The notes under the pieces were generated by a model. That model searched no databases. It saw nothing but the letters and a program-made list of their open reading frames with translations, and was not told the origin of the DNA. The position numbers and the translations under genes are program-made. Of a DNA stretch of 64,000 bases, positions 37,295 through 45,222 are shown piece by piece (the first letter of the stretch is position 1; every line of letters begins with the position of its first letter). The stretch comes from Candidatus Nitronereus thalassa (lineage in GTDB: Bacteria; Nitrospirota; Nitrospiria; Nitrospirales; UBA8639), in the NCBI RefSeq assembly GCF_032191465.1, contig NZ_JAQOUE010000001.1:2626001-2690000 (forward strand), in the 5' to 3' direction.

Positions 37295-37508
37295 CCCCTT
37301 GGGCGCGGCGGAGCCGCGGTGCCGAATTCAACGATTCGGCGAGGGCTGTTTGAGTTGAGAGGTGGTTTTGTACCTCGAAGCGAGTTCCCGAGCCATATAA
37401 TTCGGTGCCGGGGCGGAGTTCACCCGAAGGGACGCGCACGGGCGGAAATGGTTTTGAGTCCTTTTGCCGAAACAAAAGGACTTCGTCGTTGCGGGGGCGA
37501 AACCCCGC
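37295..37508 (+). repeat. Dispersed structured repeat, copy 3
   Basis: Plus-orientation copy. The long-range stem is GGTGCCGAATT (37318-37328) with AATTCGGTGCC (37399-37409), held by two G-U pairs. The second hairpin is AGTCCTTTTG-CCGAAA-CAAAAGGACT (37457-37482) and the end hairpin is GCGGGG-GCGAAA-CCCCGC (37491-37508). An optional inner hairpin GAGGT / ACCTC is present, as in copy 2. With copy 2 it encloses the nuclease-like cassette. Confidence 0.8.
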
Positions 37509-37566
37509 ATATAAAAAATTAGATCCTTCGCGTTCCTTAGGATGCTAAAAAATGAAGAAAACCTGG

Positions 37567-37591
37567 ATTCCCGATTAAAAACGTCGGGAAT
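37567..37591. repeat. Short palindromic repeat ATTCCCGA-N9-TCGGGAAT (right flank)
   Basis: Inverted partner of the repeat at 35558-35582. Read on the minus strand, both give CATTCCCGAC-N3-TTAATCGGGA and then ATCCAGG, differing only in the loop. Confidence 0.75.
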
Positions 37592-37651
37592 GACCATTAG
37601 TAGATTTAAGGGTAATTGGCTTGGTAAGGAAAGATTGGGGTATGGAGTTTT

Positions 37652-37681
37652 CCGTGAAGCGTGAGCCCTCACGCCTCACGG
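37652..37681 (-). terminator. Hairpin after rplT
   Basis: CCGTGAAGCGTGAG and CTCACGCCTCACGG pair along about 14 bp with one mismatch or wobble, just beyond the rplT stop. No long T-run follows on the minus strand, so termination strength is doubtful. Confidence 0.4.
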
Positions 37682-37691
37682 ATTTTATTTT

Positions 37692-38060
37692 TTATGCAGC
37701 AGCTTTGCCTAAATTAGTCTTGGCCATATCAGTCAAAGATTTAAATCCTGCTTCATCATGAATCGCCATTTCAGAGAGCATCTTGCGATTCAAAAGCACA
37801 TTCGCGTTCTTCAACGCATTCATGAATTTGCTATAGGAAAGGCCATGGGCCTTGACAGCTGCCGAGATACGGGTAATCCACAACCGGCGAAAATCACGTT
37901 TCCGATGTTTGCGTCCGGCATAGGCATAGGCCTGGCCTTTATCAACGGATTCCGTAGCTGTCCGAAATAGTTTGCTCTTTCCCCCATACTGCCCTTTCGC
38001 CAATTTCAGTCTTCTGTTTCTTCGGCGGCGGGTTTGGGGGCCTCCTTTTACGCGTGGCAT
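37692..38060 (-). CDS. rplT: 50S ribosomal protein L20
   Basis: 122 residues, full length for L20, highly basic (RVKGGPQTRRRRNRRLKLAKG), with the conserved YAYAGRKHRKRDFRRLWI in the RNA-binding region. L20 binds 23S rRNA early in 50S assembly and often represses its own operon. It is the last gene of thrS-infC-rpmI-rplT on the minus strand. Confidence 0.97.
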   Translation of the reverse strand: MPRVKGGPQTRRRRNRRLKLAKGQYGGKSKLFRTATESVDKGQAYAYAGRKHRKRDFRRLWITRISAAVKAHGLSYSKFMNALKNANVLLNRKMLSEMAIHDEAGFKSLTDMAKTNLGKAAA

Positions 38061-38149
38061 TTCTTGCTCTCCTTCCTCATATCTTCGTCGTCACGCCATG
38101 CCAACCGTCGTGGTTGGCCACGCAACGACCGTATTGAATTCTATCTATG

Positions 38150-38353
38150 TTACGAATAAGGCAACAGTCTGGCCAAAGCGGTCTGGTCAACCTTGGCAAC
38201 CACGACGCTGTCATTCAAACGGCTTTTGCGCTTGGCATTTTTGGTGGTCAAAATATGACGCAATCCAGCTTTGCGTCGCTTAAACTTTCCTGTGCCGGTC
38301 CGGTGGAACCGTTTTGCCGCTCCAGAGTGACTTTTTAATTTCTGTCGAGCCAT
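38150..38353 (-). CDS. rpmI: 50S ribosomal protein L35
   Basis: 67 residues, usual for L35. The sequence (KLKSHSGAAKRFHRTGTGKFK, then RRKAGLRHILTTKNAKRKS) is characteristic. It lies between infC and rplT in the standard order, about 100 bp after infC. Confidence 0.96.
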   Translation of the reverse strand: MARQKLKSHSGAAKRFHRTGTGKFKRRKAGLRHILTTKNAKRKSRLNDSVVVAKVDQTALARLLPYS

Positions 38354-38454
38354 GTGTTTCCCCTTACAAATTGCATAAAAATGTTGATTGGTATCAGGGA
38401 TTGGTGTTCCGTTTTTTCACGAAATACGAACGACGAGATACGCTTCACGTCTTC

Positions 38455-38976
38455 CTAATGCTTAGGTGCTACGATCATATAGAGATTTCGCCCTTCCATC
38501 CTTGGAGGGCTTTCAATGATACCAAACTCATTCACCTCTTCAACGATTTTTCCCATGGCCGCACGTCCGAGTTCTTGATTAGCCATTTCGCGTCCACGGA
38601 ACATGACCGTTACCTTGGTTTTATTGCCTTCGGCAATAAACTCTCGGATATGCCGAATTTTCGTTTCGAGATCGTGCTTATCGGTTCTCGGTCTGAGCTT
38701 GATCTCCTTAACCTGGGTCGACTTTTGGTGCTGCCGAATTTTATGTTCTTTTTTACTTTGCTCGTACTTGAACTTCCCAAAATCCATGATCCGGCACACC
38801 GGCGGCTCGGAATTGGGAGCCACCTCAACCAAATCATAGCCCGCCTCTCTGGCCTGCTTAAGTGCCTCGGAGGTCTTCAGTACTCCGAGCTGTTCACCCT
38901 CAGGACCAATAACCCGAACTTCGGGATTCCGAATCAGGTGATTGACACGATGTTTCGCTACGACCGTCCGACTCAT
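38455..38976 (-). CDS. infC: Translation initiation factor IF-3
   Basis: 173 residues. The N-domain starts RVNHLIRNPEVRVIGPEGEQ and the C-domain contains KEIKLRPRTDKHDLETKI, both diagnostic. IF-3 keeps 30S subunits free and checks the start codon. It begins with ATG, sharing ATGA with the thrS stop, not the AUU start that gives IF-3 autoregulation in many bacteria. Expression is therefore probably linked to thrS translation. Confidence 0.96.
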   Translation of the reverse strand: MSRTVVAKHRVNHLIRNPEVRVIGPEGEQLGVLKTSEALKQAREAGYDLVEVAPNSEPPVCRIMDFGKFKYEQSKKEHKIRQHQKSTQVKEIKLRPRTDKHDLETKIRHIREFIAEGNKTKVTVMFRGREMANQELGRAAMGKIVEEVNEFGIIESPPRMEGRNLYMIVAPKH

Positions 38977-40946
38977 CCTTGAATAGAGGAAGTGGTCAAT
39001 TCTTCTGAAGGCATATCATTTCCAATCAAATCGATAACCTCATGTATGGTCTTTGCCCCAAGGTCCCCCTCGCCTCGTTTTCGGACGGACACTTGATGGG
39101 CTTCACTCTCTCGTTTTCCTACCACTAACATGTATGGTACCTTTCCAGTTTCGGCTTCCCGAATCTTGAGCCCGACTTTTTCGTTGCGGTCATCCACTTC
39201 AACACGAAATCCAGAGGCCCGCAATTGGTCACGGACCTGGCCCGCATATTCCGCTTGTTTATCAGTAATGGGCAAAATCTTTATTTGAACCGGCGCGAGC
39301 CACGCAGGAAAGGCACCGGCAAAATGTTCGACTAAAATTCCGAAGAAGCGTTCAATCGATCCCAGGAGGGCTCGATGAATCATGATCGGCTGATGAGTTT
39401 TCCCATCTTCGCCAACATACGTCAAGCCAAATCGTTCAGGATTATTAAAATCTATCTGCACGGTGGAGCATTGCCAGGCTCTTCCCAGAGCATCTCGGAT
39501 TTTCAAATCAATCTTCGGTCCATAAAATACCCCTTCGCCTGGATCAATTTTATACTGGAAGCCTCCTCCTTTCAGGGCGGCTTCTAGTGCATTGGTCGCT
39601 TGATCCCATTTATCCAAAGCCCCCACGGCTTTTTCGGGACGAGTGGATAAGTACATCTCAAATTCCGTAAATCCAAAATGTCGTAGGACAAACATGGTGA
39701 AGTCCAGCACTTGCCGCACCTCGGCTTCAATTTGATCAGGCCGGCAGAAAATATGGGCATCGTCTTGGGTAAATCCTCGCACCCTCATGAGGCCATGCAG
39801 GACCCCAGACCGCTCATACCGATAGACCGTTCCCAGTTCGCCATAGCGAATCGGCAACTCTCGATAGCTTCGCAAATGCGATTTATACACCATGATATGG
39901 AACGGGCAATTCATGGGCTTCAACTGGTATTCGCTGGCTTCGACGGTCATGGGCGCGAACATGTTGTCTTTGTAAAAGTCCACATGTCCGCTGGTTTTCC
40001 ATAGGTCCAGCCGGGCAACATGGGGGGAGTACACCATCTCATATCCATGTTTCACATGCTGGTCTCGCCAAAAATTCTCAATCAATAAACGAATTAACGC
40101 GCCCTTGGGATGCCACAGGATTAACCCAGGACCGGTCTCATCTTGCACACTAAACAGGTCAAGTTCTTTCCCTAATTTCCTGTGGTCTCGTCGCTTGATT
40201 TCTTCCAAGTTGGCAATATGGGCATCGAGTTCCTCTTGTGAGGGAAACGATGTCCCGTAAATCCGCTGAAGCATTGGGTTTCGTTCATCACCTCGCCAAT
40301 ATGCCCCAGCGCTGGTCAGAAGCTTGAGGGCTTTGATCTGACCGGTGGAAGCGACATGGGGCCCACGGCACAGATCGACGAAATCGCCCTGGGCATAGGC
40401 AGATACAGGTTCACCCTCTGGGAACCCCTGGATCAGTTCGACCTTGTAGGCTTCTCCCCTGCCTTTGAAAAATTCCATGGCTTCTTCTCGGGAGAATTCC
40501 TGACGAGACACTGGGAGATCCCGTTGAATAATCTCCAGAGCTTTGGCTTCAATTTTTTCTAAATCTTCAGGAGTAAAGGGGCGATCGAAGGCAAAATCGT
40601 AAAAAAATCCTTCTTCGATAGCAGGACCGATAGTCATTTGAGCCGAAGGGAAGCATTCTTTCACAGCCTGAGCCATGATATGGGTGCTACTGTGACGGTA
40701 AATTTCTTTGCCCTCATCAGAGGAAAAACTAACGGGTTGAAGAGAGACATTTTGAGTTAACGAGGTTGCCAAATCCATGGGGATACCATTAACGGATACG
40801 GCAAACACCTCCTCGTGGTCGTAACCACATTGCTTTAAAACTTCTGCGGCGGTGATTCCAGAAGGGAATGCCTTAGGTTTGTTCCCCGAGACGGACACTT
40901 CTATGTTGGCCACACCGGCCTTTTGAGCTTCAGCTGAAACAGACAT
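38973..40946 (-). CDS. thrS: Threonine-tRNA ligase
   Basis: 657 residues. Domain order is normal: N-terminal TGS domain, the editing domain with HSSTHIMAQAVKECFP (HxxxH), the class II core with MNCPFHIMVYK, YRELPIRYGELGTVYRYE and MIHRALLGSIERFFGIL, then the anticodon domain with VEVDDRNEKVG. It charges tRNA-Thr and edits Ser. It leads the infC-rpmI-rplT operon and follows tRNA-Val on the same strand. Confidence 0.96.
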   Translation of the reverse strand: MSVSAEAQKAGVANIEVSVSGNKPKAFPSGITAAEVLKQCGYDHEEVFAVSVNGIPMDLATSLTQNVSLQPVSFSSDEGKEIYRHSSTHIMAQAVKECFPSAQMTIGPAIEEGFFYDFAFDRPFTPEDLEKIEAKALEIIQRDLPVSRQEFSREEAMEFFKGRGEAYKVELIQGFPEGEPVSAYAQGDFVDLCRGPHVASTGQIKALKLLTSAGAYWRGDERNPMLQRIYGTSFPSQEELDAHIANLEEIKRRDHRKLGKELDLFSVQDETGPGLILWHPKGALIRLLIENFWRDQHVKHGYEMVYSPHVARLDLWKTSGHVDFYKDNMFAPMTVEASEYQLKPMNCPFHIMVYKSHLRSYRELPIRYGELGTVYRYERSGVLHGLMRVRGFTQDDAHIFCRPDQIEAEVRQVLDFTMFVLRHFGFTEFEMYLSTRPEKAVGALDKWDQATNALEAALKGGGFQYKIDPGEGVFYGPKIDLKIRDALGRAWQCSTVQIDFNNPERFGLTYVGEDGKTHQPIMIHRALLGSIERFFGILVEHFAGAFPAWLAPVQIKILPITDKQAEYAGQVRDQLRASGFRVEVDDRNEKVGLKIREAETGKVPYMLVVGKRESEAHQVSVRKRGEGDLGAKTIHEVIDLIGNDMPSEELTTSSIQG

Positions 40947-41021
40947 AACGCTTAATGTCGAAAAAAATATTTCCCACGTTCATGTTCAGGGTGATATTTA
41001 TTTAGGGACAAAGCCACGAAA

Positions 41022-41096
41022 TGGTAGGCGCGGGCGGTATTGAACCGCCGACCTCTACCGTGTCAAGGTAGCGCTCTCCCCCTGAGCTACGCGCCT
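41022..41096 (-). tRNA. tRNA-Val (anticodon GAC)
   Basis: Minus-strand cloverleaf with acceptor AGGCGCG / CGCGCCT, discriminator A and encoded CCA at 41024-41022. The anticodon stem CTACC/GGTAG encloses TTGACAC, giving GAC. The T-arm reads GGTTCAATACC. Confidence 0.95.
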
Positions 41097-41318
41097 ATCG
41101 ACAAGGGTTCTGGTCAAAAAGACGGCTGACGGCCTTCATAGACGTACCTTTTTGAACAGCGCCTCGCAAGCTTATCATGCTAGTGGAGCCTGGGCGGTAA
41201 TGTCAAGAAGTTATTGATTTGTTGAAGAAAGTCTGGAATCGGTGGGGATTTCCTACCCCCTGTTTCACCCCCAAAATAACCCGACCTAGCCTCAGAAGCT
41301 GTTCAAGGGAAGAGAATT

Positions 41319-41903
41319 TCAGGTTACTTCTTTCTCCCTATGTGACCGAGAGCGTCTTTTAACTGATATTTTACATTCGGAAATTTTTTTTCTGAGGGTA
41401 TTTCGATTGAGCCCTAGGAGTTGGGCGGCTTGAATTTGGTTGCCGTGGGTTTCTCGTAGTGCCAATTCTATCAAAGGCCGTTCAACGGCTTGAATCAAAG
41501 TGGCATATAAACTTCTGGCAGAACTCGCTTTCATGGCGCGGACGAATTGCCTGAATTTCGACTCCACATAATCTTCCAAGGTTACGTTGGCCAAATCGGG
41601 TAGCGAGTTTCCGGTGTTTCCATTTTCCAACAGGCCTCGAATGGTCGTCGCGGCCTCTATTGGGGGTAATGGCCCGGCTAGGACGACCGTTTTTGTAAGG
41701 TCCATGGCGGGCTGTAATGCTGCCAATTCCTCTGGCCTTGATCCCTCTCCTAATAGCAATACATCAATGCGCTTCGTGGTTGCAGACTCACTGGCTGCAT
41801 GAAGATCTTTCACAAGAATGATTTCGGCATCACCCAAGGATTGAATTTTGGAGTGAAGGGAGGGATCAGTGCTAACGATGACAATATGAACTGGTTTCAT
41901 CAT
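41319..41903 (-). CDS. Fis-type DNA-binding regulator with a degenerate receiver-like domain
   Basis: 194 residues. The C-terminal about 45 residues are a Fis helix-turn-helix (ETHGNQIQAAQLLGLNRNTL). The N-terminal about 85 residues look like a receiver fold (IVIVSTDPSLHSKIQ, IDVLLLGEGS) but lack the usual phosphoacceptor Asp, so it is probably not phosphorylated. The combination is like an NtrC protein without its AAA+ domain, or a nucleoid-type regulator. Targets are unknown. Confidence 0.75.
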   Translation of the reverse strand: MMKPVHIVIVSTDPSLHSKIQSLGDAEIILVKDLHAASESATTKRIDVLLLGEGSRPEELAALQPAMDLTKTVVLAGPLPPIEAATTIRGLLENGNTGNSLPDLANVTLEDYVESKFRQFVRAMKASSARSLYATLIQAVERPLIELALRETHGNQIQAAQLLGLNRNTLRKKISECKISVKRRSRSHREKEVT

Positions 41904-42058
41904 GAGAAGATTTGTCCGGGAAGGAGAGGATTATCAGGAAAGCCAAAGTATGTGTCAATAAAAAGGCGAATGTCAGCTATTGGCAAGGTCAGAATGTTGT
42001 GAGTCGTGAAACCCTATCTGAATGTGAATTGGGAAATCGACCTGAAAAAGGGAGGTCC

Positions 42059-42835
42059 CTATTCAGCAACCGAACCGGAGGCGGTAAATAATCGGCTCGG
42101 CCTCAGTCCTCGTTTGTGGAGTAGGTATCGTATGAGGACCCCCACGATCGAGAGGGCATAGCGTACACTTTTCCAAAAAGAAATTTGTGACGAAGAATCG
42201 AAATATCTCGTAGTAATTGGCACTTCGCGGATTTTTAATCCCAAATCGATCCCTTGCACAATGATCTCCGTATCAAACACGAAGTCATCTGAATTCGCAT
42301 GCAGATTCACGCTTTGCAAGTATCGTTTGGAGTAGGCCCGGAACCCTGAATGGAATTCGGAAAGAAACACATGGAGCACCATATTTTCTAAAGCGGTCAA
42401 CATGACATTGCCATAGAATTTCCAAAGCGGCATGCCGCCTTCGATAAATTGGCCCCCGAGCATTCGAGACCCAAAGGCTGCATCACATTCCAGCCGTAGC
42501 AAAGGTTCCAGGAGACGTGGAATTAAGGCAGGGTCATATTGGTAATCCGGGTGTACCATTACGACGATATCCGCATCTCGCTTGAGCGCCTCGGCATAAC
42601 AAGTTTTTTGATTGCCTCCATATCCTCGATTCTCATTGTGCCGAACGGTGGCCACCCCCAGTTGTTGGGCAACTTCCCAGGTCTTGTCTTGGCTCGCATC
42701 ATCCACTAGTAGAATCTCATCGACCCAATCCCGAGGAATTTCCTTCACCGTTTGTTCCAAGGTGTGTTCGGCATTGTAGGCAGGCAACACCGCAATCACC
42801 TTCAAATTCTTTTTGATCTCAAGAAGAGAGCTCAT
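42059..42835 (-). CDS. Family 2 glycosyltransferase
   Basis: 258 residues from the ATG at 42835; a longer frame runs back into the transporter gene and is rejected, because ATGA here overlaps that gene's stop by 4 bases. The GT-A fold starts KVIAVLPAYNAEHTLEQTV, with VDDASQDKT, the DxD-type region HPDYQYDP and FGSRMLGG. A hydrophobic stretch near the C-terminus (ALSIVGVLIRYLL) may anchor it in the membrane. It is like dolichol-phosphate-mannose-synthase-type enzymes; the sugar and acceptor are unknown. Confidence 0.85.
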   Translation of the reverse strand: MSSLLEIKKNLKVIAVLPAYNAEHTLEQTVKEIPRDWVDEILLVDDASQDKTWEVAQQLGVATVRHNENRGYGGNQKTCYAEALKRDADIVVMVHPDYQYDPALIPRLLEPLLRLECDAAFGSRMLGGQFIEGGMPLWKFYGNVMLTALENMVLHVFLSEFHSGFRAYSKRYLQSVNLHANSDDFVFDTEIIVQGIDLGLKIREVPITTRYFDSSSQISFWKSVRYALSIVGVLIRYLLHKRGLRPSRLFTASGSVAE

Positions 42836-44319
42836 GCTAACCCCAGTAGTGGGCAGAGCAGCCACAATGTCGTCCAAATCAGTATTGCACCCATAATATC
42901 CAACAAGAGCCCTGCTCGCAGCATGTGCTGAATCGGCACCAACCCCGTCCCATAGACAATAGCATTGGGCGGGGTGGAGACTGGCAAGACAAAAGCCAAA
43001 CTGGCGGCCAAGCATACTCCCAATGTCGGGGGAATCGGCGAAACACCCGCTGCCTCGGCAATGGCAATAACCACGGGCACAAGCATACTCGCTGAGGCCG
43101 TGTTGGAGGCAATCTCCGTTAATATCAAGGCGGCCCCGATGGCGACTGCGGTTAAGTTCCACAGGGTTTGGCCACCAAAGACCGTCACCAGCTCCTGCCC
43201 GATGATGTTAGCCAAGCCGGTTTTCACCATCAAATGGCCGAAGGCTAACCCTCCGCCAAATAACAGAATGGTACCCCAATTGATATTCTTGGCCTGAGCC
43301 CAGGTCAGGGTAAATTCAGCGGCTTTAAAGTTCACAGGCAGGATAAAGAGTAGGCCTGATGCGAAAATGGGAACCAATTCTTTGGGAAAGCGGGCATTGA
43401 GCCATATGACGAGCTCGGCATCCCTGCCTAACACTATGGCTAAAAGACCCGGAACAATCCAGCCTCCAACAGCCAAGCCCAGAGCCAAACAAGTATTTCT
43501 TTGACCTGAGGTCCAGGCTCCTTGTTCTTGGGTCAATGCGTGAATTCTCCCAGAAAGGGCAGGGAATTCTCTTGGTGGTGGATGAAGCCAAGTCAAGACA
43601 ATATAGATTAAGAGAAACATCACACAGGTTAAGGGGAAGCCAATCGAAAACCATTCAAAAAACGACAAGCTTATTCCGGCTTGTTGTGAGAGTAACCCGA
43701 CACCGATCAGATTCGGGGGTGTACCGATCATCGTGGCGATTCCTCCGGCCGCCGCTCCATAGGCTAACAAAAGCATCACCCCGGATTCATAAGGTGTGGG
43801 AAGGGGGTCGTGTCGAAGAGTGGAAAGAATCCCCAATGCCATTGGCACCATTATAGCTACGGCAGCCGTGTTACTAATCCACATGGATAACAACGCGGTG
43901 GCCAGGCCCATGGCCAGGAAAAGACGGCCGGGTTTAGCATTCACCAATGGTAACGACAACAACCACACGGCAAAACGTCGATCCAATTGATGGACGACAA
44001 AGGCCTCAGCCAAGAAGAAACTTCCAATAAAAAGAAAAATAATTGGATGGGCAAAGGCGGAGAACACGGATGTGACCGACCCGAGTCCCGCGACGACACA
44101 AAAGGAGGCCCCTAACAAGGAGGTCATGGCCAAGGGAATCGCTTCGGTGATCCATGAAATGACCACCCACGTCAAAATAGCAGCTAACAGGTGGGCTTGA
44201 TTGGGCAAGTTGGGGAAAGGAGCAAGATAGACGAGTGTCGCGAGCGAGGGAGCCACAAGGAGCCCGGCTTTCCGCTTTGATTCCGACTTGTGTTCTGTGA
44301 CCCTATGTCTTCGATTCAC
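42832..44319 (-). CDS. DASS/SLC13-family anion transporter
   Basis: 495 residues with about 11-12 hydrophobic helices. The two SNT signature loops of the divalent-anion:sodium symporters are present (WISNTAAVAIMVP and ASNTASASMLVPV), with the Pro-rich GTPPNLIGVG and STPPNAIVYG halves as internal repeats. The family carries dicarboxylates, sulfate or phosphate with sodium; the substrate is not determinable here. It precedes the glycosyltransferase gene with an ATGA overlap, so the two are co-expressed. Confidence 0.88.
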   Translation of the reverse strand: MNRRHRVTEHKSESKRKAGLLVAPSLATLVYLAPFPNLPNQAHLLAAILTWVVISWITEAIPLAMTSLLGASFCVVAGLGSVTSVFSAFAHPIIFLFIGSFFLAEAFVVHQLDRRFAVWLLSLPLVNAKPGRLFLAMGLATALLSMWISNTAAVAIMVPMALGILSTLRHDPLPTPYESGVMLLLAYGAAAGGIATMIGTPPNLIGVGLLSQQAGISLSFFEWFSIGFPLTCVMFLLIYIVLTWLHPPPREFPALSGRIHALTQEQGAWTSGQRNTCLALGLAVGGWIVPGLLAIVLGRDAELVIWLNARFPKELVPIFASGLLFILPVNFKAAEFTLTWAQAKNINWGTILLFGGGLAFGHLMVKTGLANIIGQELVTVFGGQTLWNLTAVAIGAALILTEIASNTASASMLVPVVIAIAEAAGVSPIPPTLGVCLAASLAFVLPVSTPPNAIVYGTGLVPIQHMLRAGLLLDIMGAILIWTTLWLLCPLLGLA

Positions 44320-44620
44320 AATAAACAGCCTCTCCTATCTCATGTAGGGAAAAGTGATCAGGATTTGGTCGCAGCCTAGCATAGCCACTCTTCTAAGGCC
44401 ACGCTCTCGCCTCTGCTGGAATGACAGTGATGTGGATCGGAAAGCGGGGTTGCCTGAAAGTCTTTCAGGGTGTTGTCAATTCCTGGTTGGCTTGTTGAAA
44501 TAAGAATGTCTCACCAAAATGTCCTGACATTGGAGAGGGCAATCGAAACGGAGCTAGGATTTCGGCGTTTGACGAGGTATCATAGCCTCAAGAATTGTTA
44601 CGATCGCTCGTTGGCTTGCC
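44320..44620. other. Divergent intergenic region with a 17-bp palindrome
   Basis: Separates the transporter and hldC genes, which are divergent. CCTGAAAG-T-CTTTCAGG at 44453-44469 is a perfect palindrome with a single central base and could be a regulator site. No gene is supported. Confidence 0.4.
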
Positions 44621-45181
44621 ATGGCAAATAAAATCCTAACCCCCCAAACCCTTCCAAGTATTCTTCAACGCCGGCAACGGAGTGGAGAGCGCGTGGTTTT
44701 TACGAACGGATGTTTCGATTTGCTTCACATCGGGCACATTCGTTACCTTCAGGCCGCCAGAGTATTGGGAGATCTTTTGGTGGTGGCAGTCAATAGTGAT
44801 GACTCGGTGCGATCCTTGGCCAAGGGCCCAGGCCGACCCCTGATTCCCGCTGCGCAGCGGATGGAGGTGCTGGCCGCATTAACCTGTGTAGATTATGTTC
44901 TGCAGTTTGACGAGCCCACGCCCTTTCAGATTATCGAGACCCTTCAGCCGGATGTTCTTGTGAAGGGAGGGGATTGGTCCGTTGAACACATTGTCGGAAA
45001 AGATGTGGTCGAGGGGCGAGGCGGAATGGTAAAAAGCATTCCCCTGATCCCCGATGTCTCCACTACGTTAATCATTGAACGGATTCAACAAATGCACATG
45101 AATGCTGATAAATCTCGTAAGACAGCGACGCGACAAGCTTCCGTGAATCCATCCCTACCTGATCCAACCACGACTTCATAA
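44621..45181 (+). CDS. hldC: D-glycero-beta-D-manno-heptose 1-phosphate adenylyltransferase
   Basis: 186 residues: only the nucleotidyltransferase half of HldE (RfaE domain II). FTNGCFDLLHIGHIRYLQ contains the HIGH-type motif, with NSDDSVRSLAKGPGRPL and VKGGDWSVEHIVG following. It activates heptose 1-phosphate to ADP-heptose for LPS core. The kinase half is not in the window. gmhA at 21382 serves the same pathway. mfd follows on the same strand after about 40 bp. Confidence 0.92.
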   Translation: MANKILTPQTLPSILQRRQRSGERVVFTNGCFDLLHIGHIRYLQAARVLGDLLVVAVNSDDSVRSLAKGPGRPLIPAAQRMEVLAALTCVDYVLQFDEPTPFQIIETLQPDVLVKGGDWSVEHIVGKDVVEGRGGMVKSIPLIPDVSTTLIIERIQQMHMNADKSRKTATRQASVNPSLPDPTTTS

Positions 45182-45222
45182 CCCAAAGTGTTCCCGGCTC
45201 AGCTGGTTTGAAATATACCTCC

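Larger units (their letters stand above)
35558..37591. mobile_element. Two-gene cassette enclosed by inverted composite repeats
   Basis: On each side there is an ATTCCCGA...TCGGGAAT palindrome outermost and a structured repeat inside it, with the right pair inverted relative to the left. They enclose only two AT-rich minus-strand genes, between pheT and rplT, in otherwise housekeeping surroundings. This resembles a composite unit or an acquired island. No transposase is present, and target-site duplications were not found by eye. Confidence 0.5.

Noticed and set aside
38314..38982. 222-codon plus-strand frame
   Set aside because: Antisense to infC, whose protein is unmistakable.
42836..43162. 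N-terminal extension of the glycosyltransferase frame
   Set aside because: It lies inside the transporter gene in another frame; the ATG at 42835 overlapping the stop gives a normal glycosyltransferase start.
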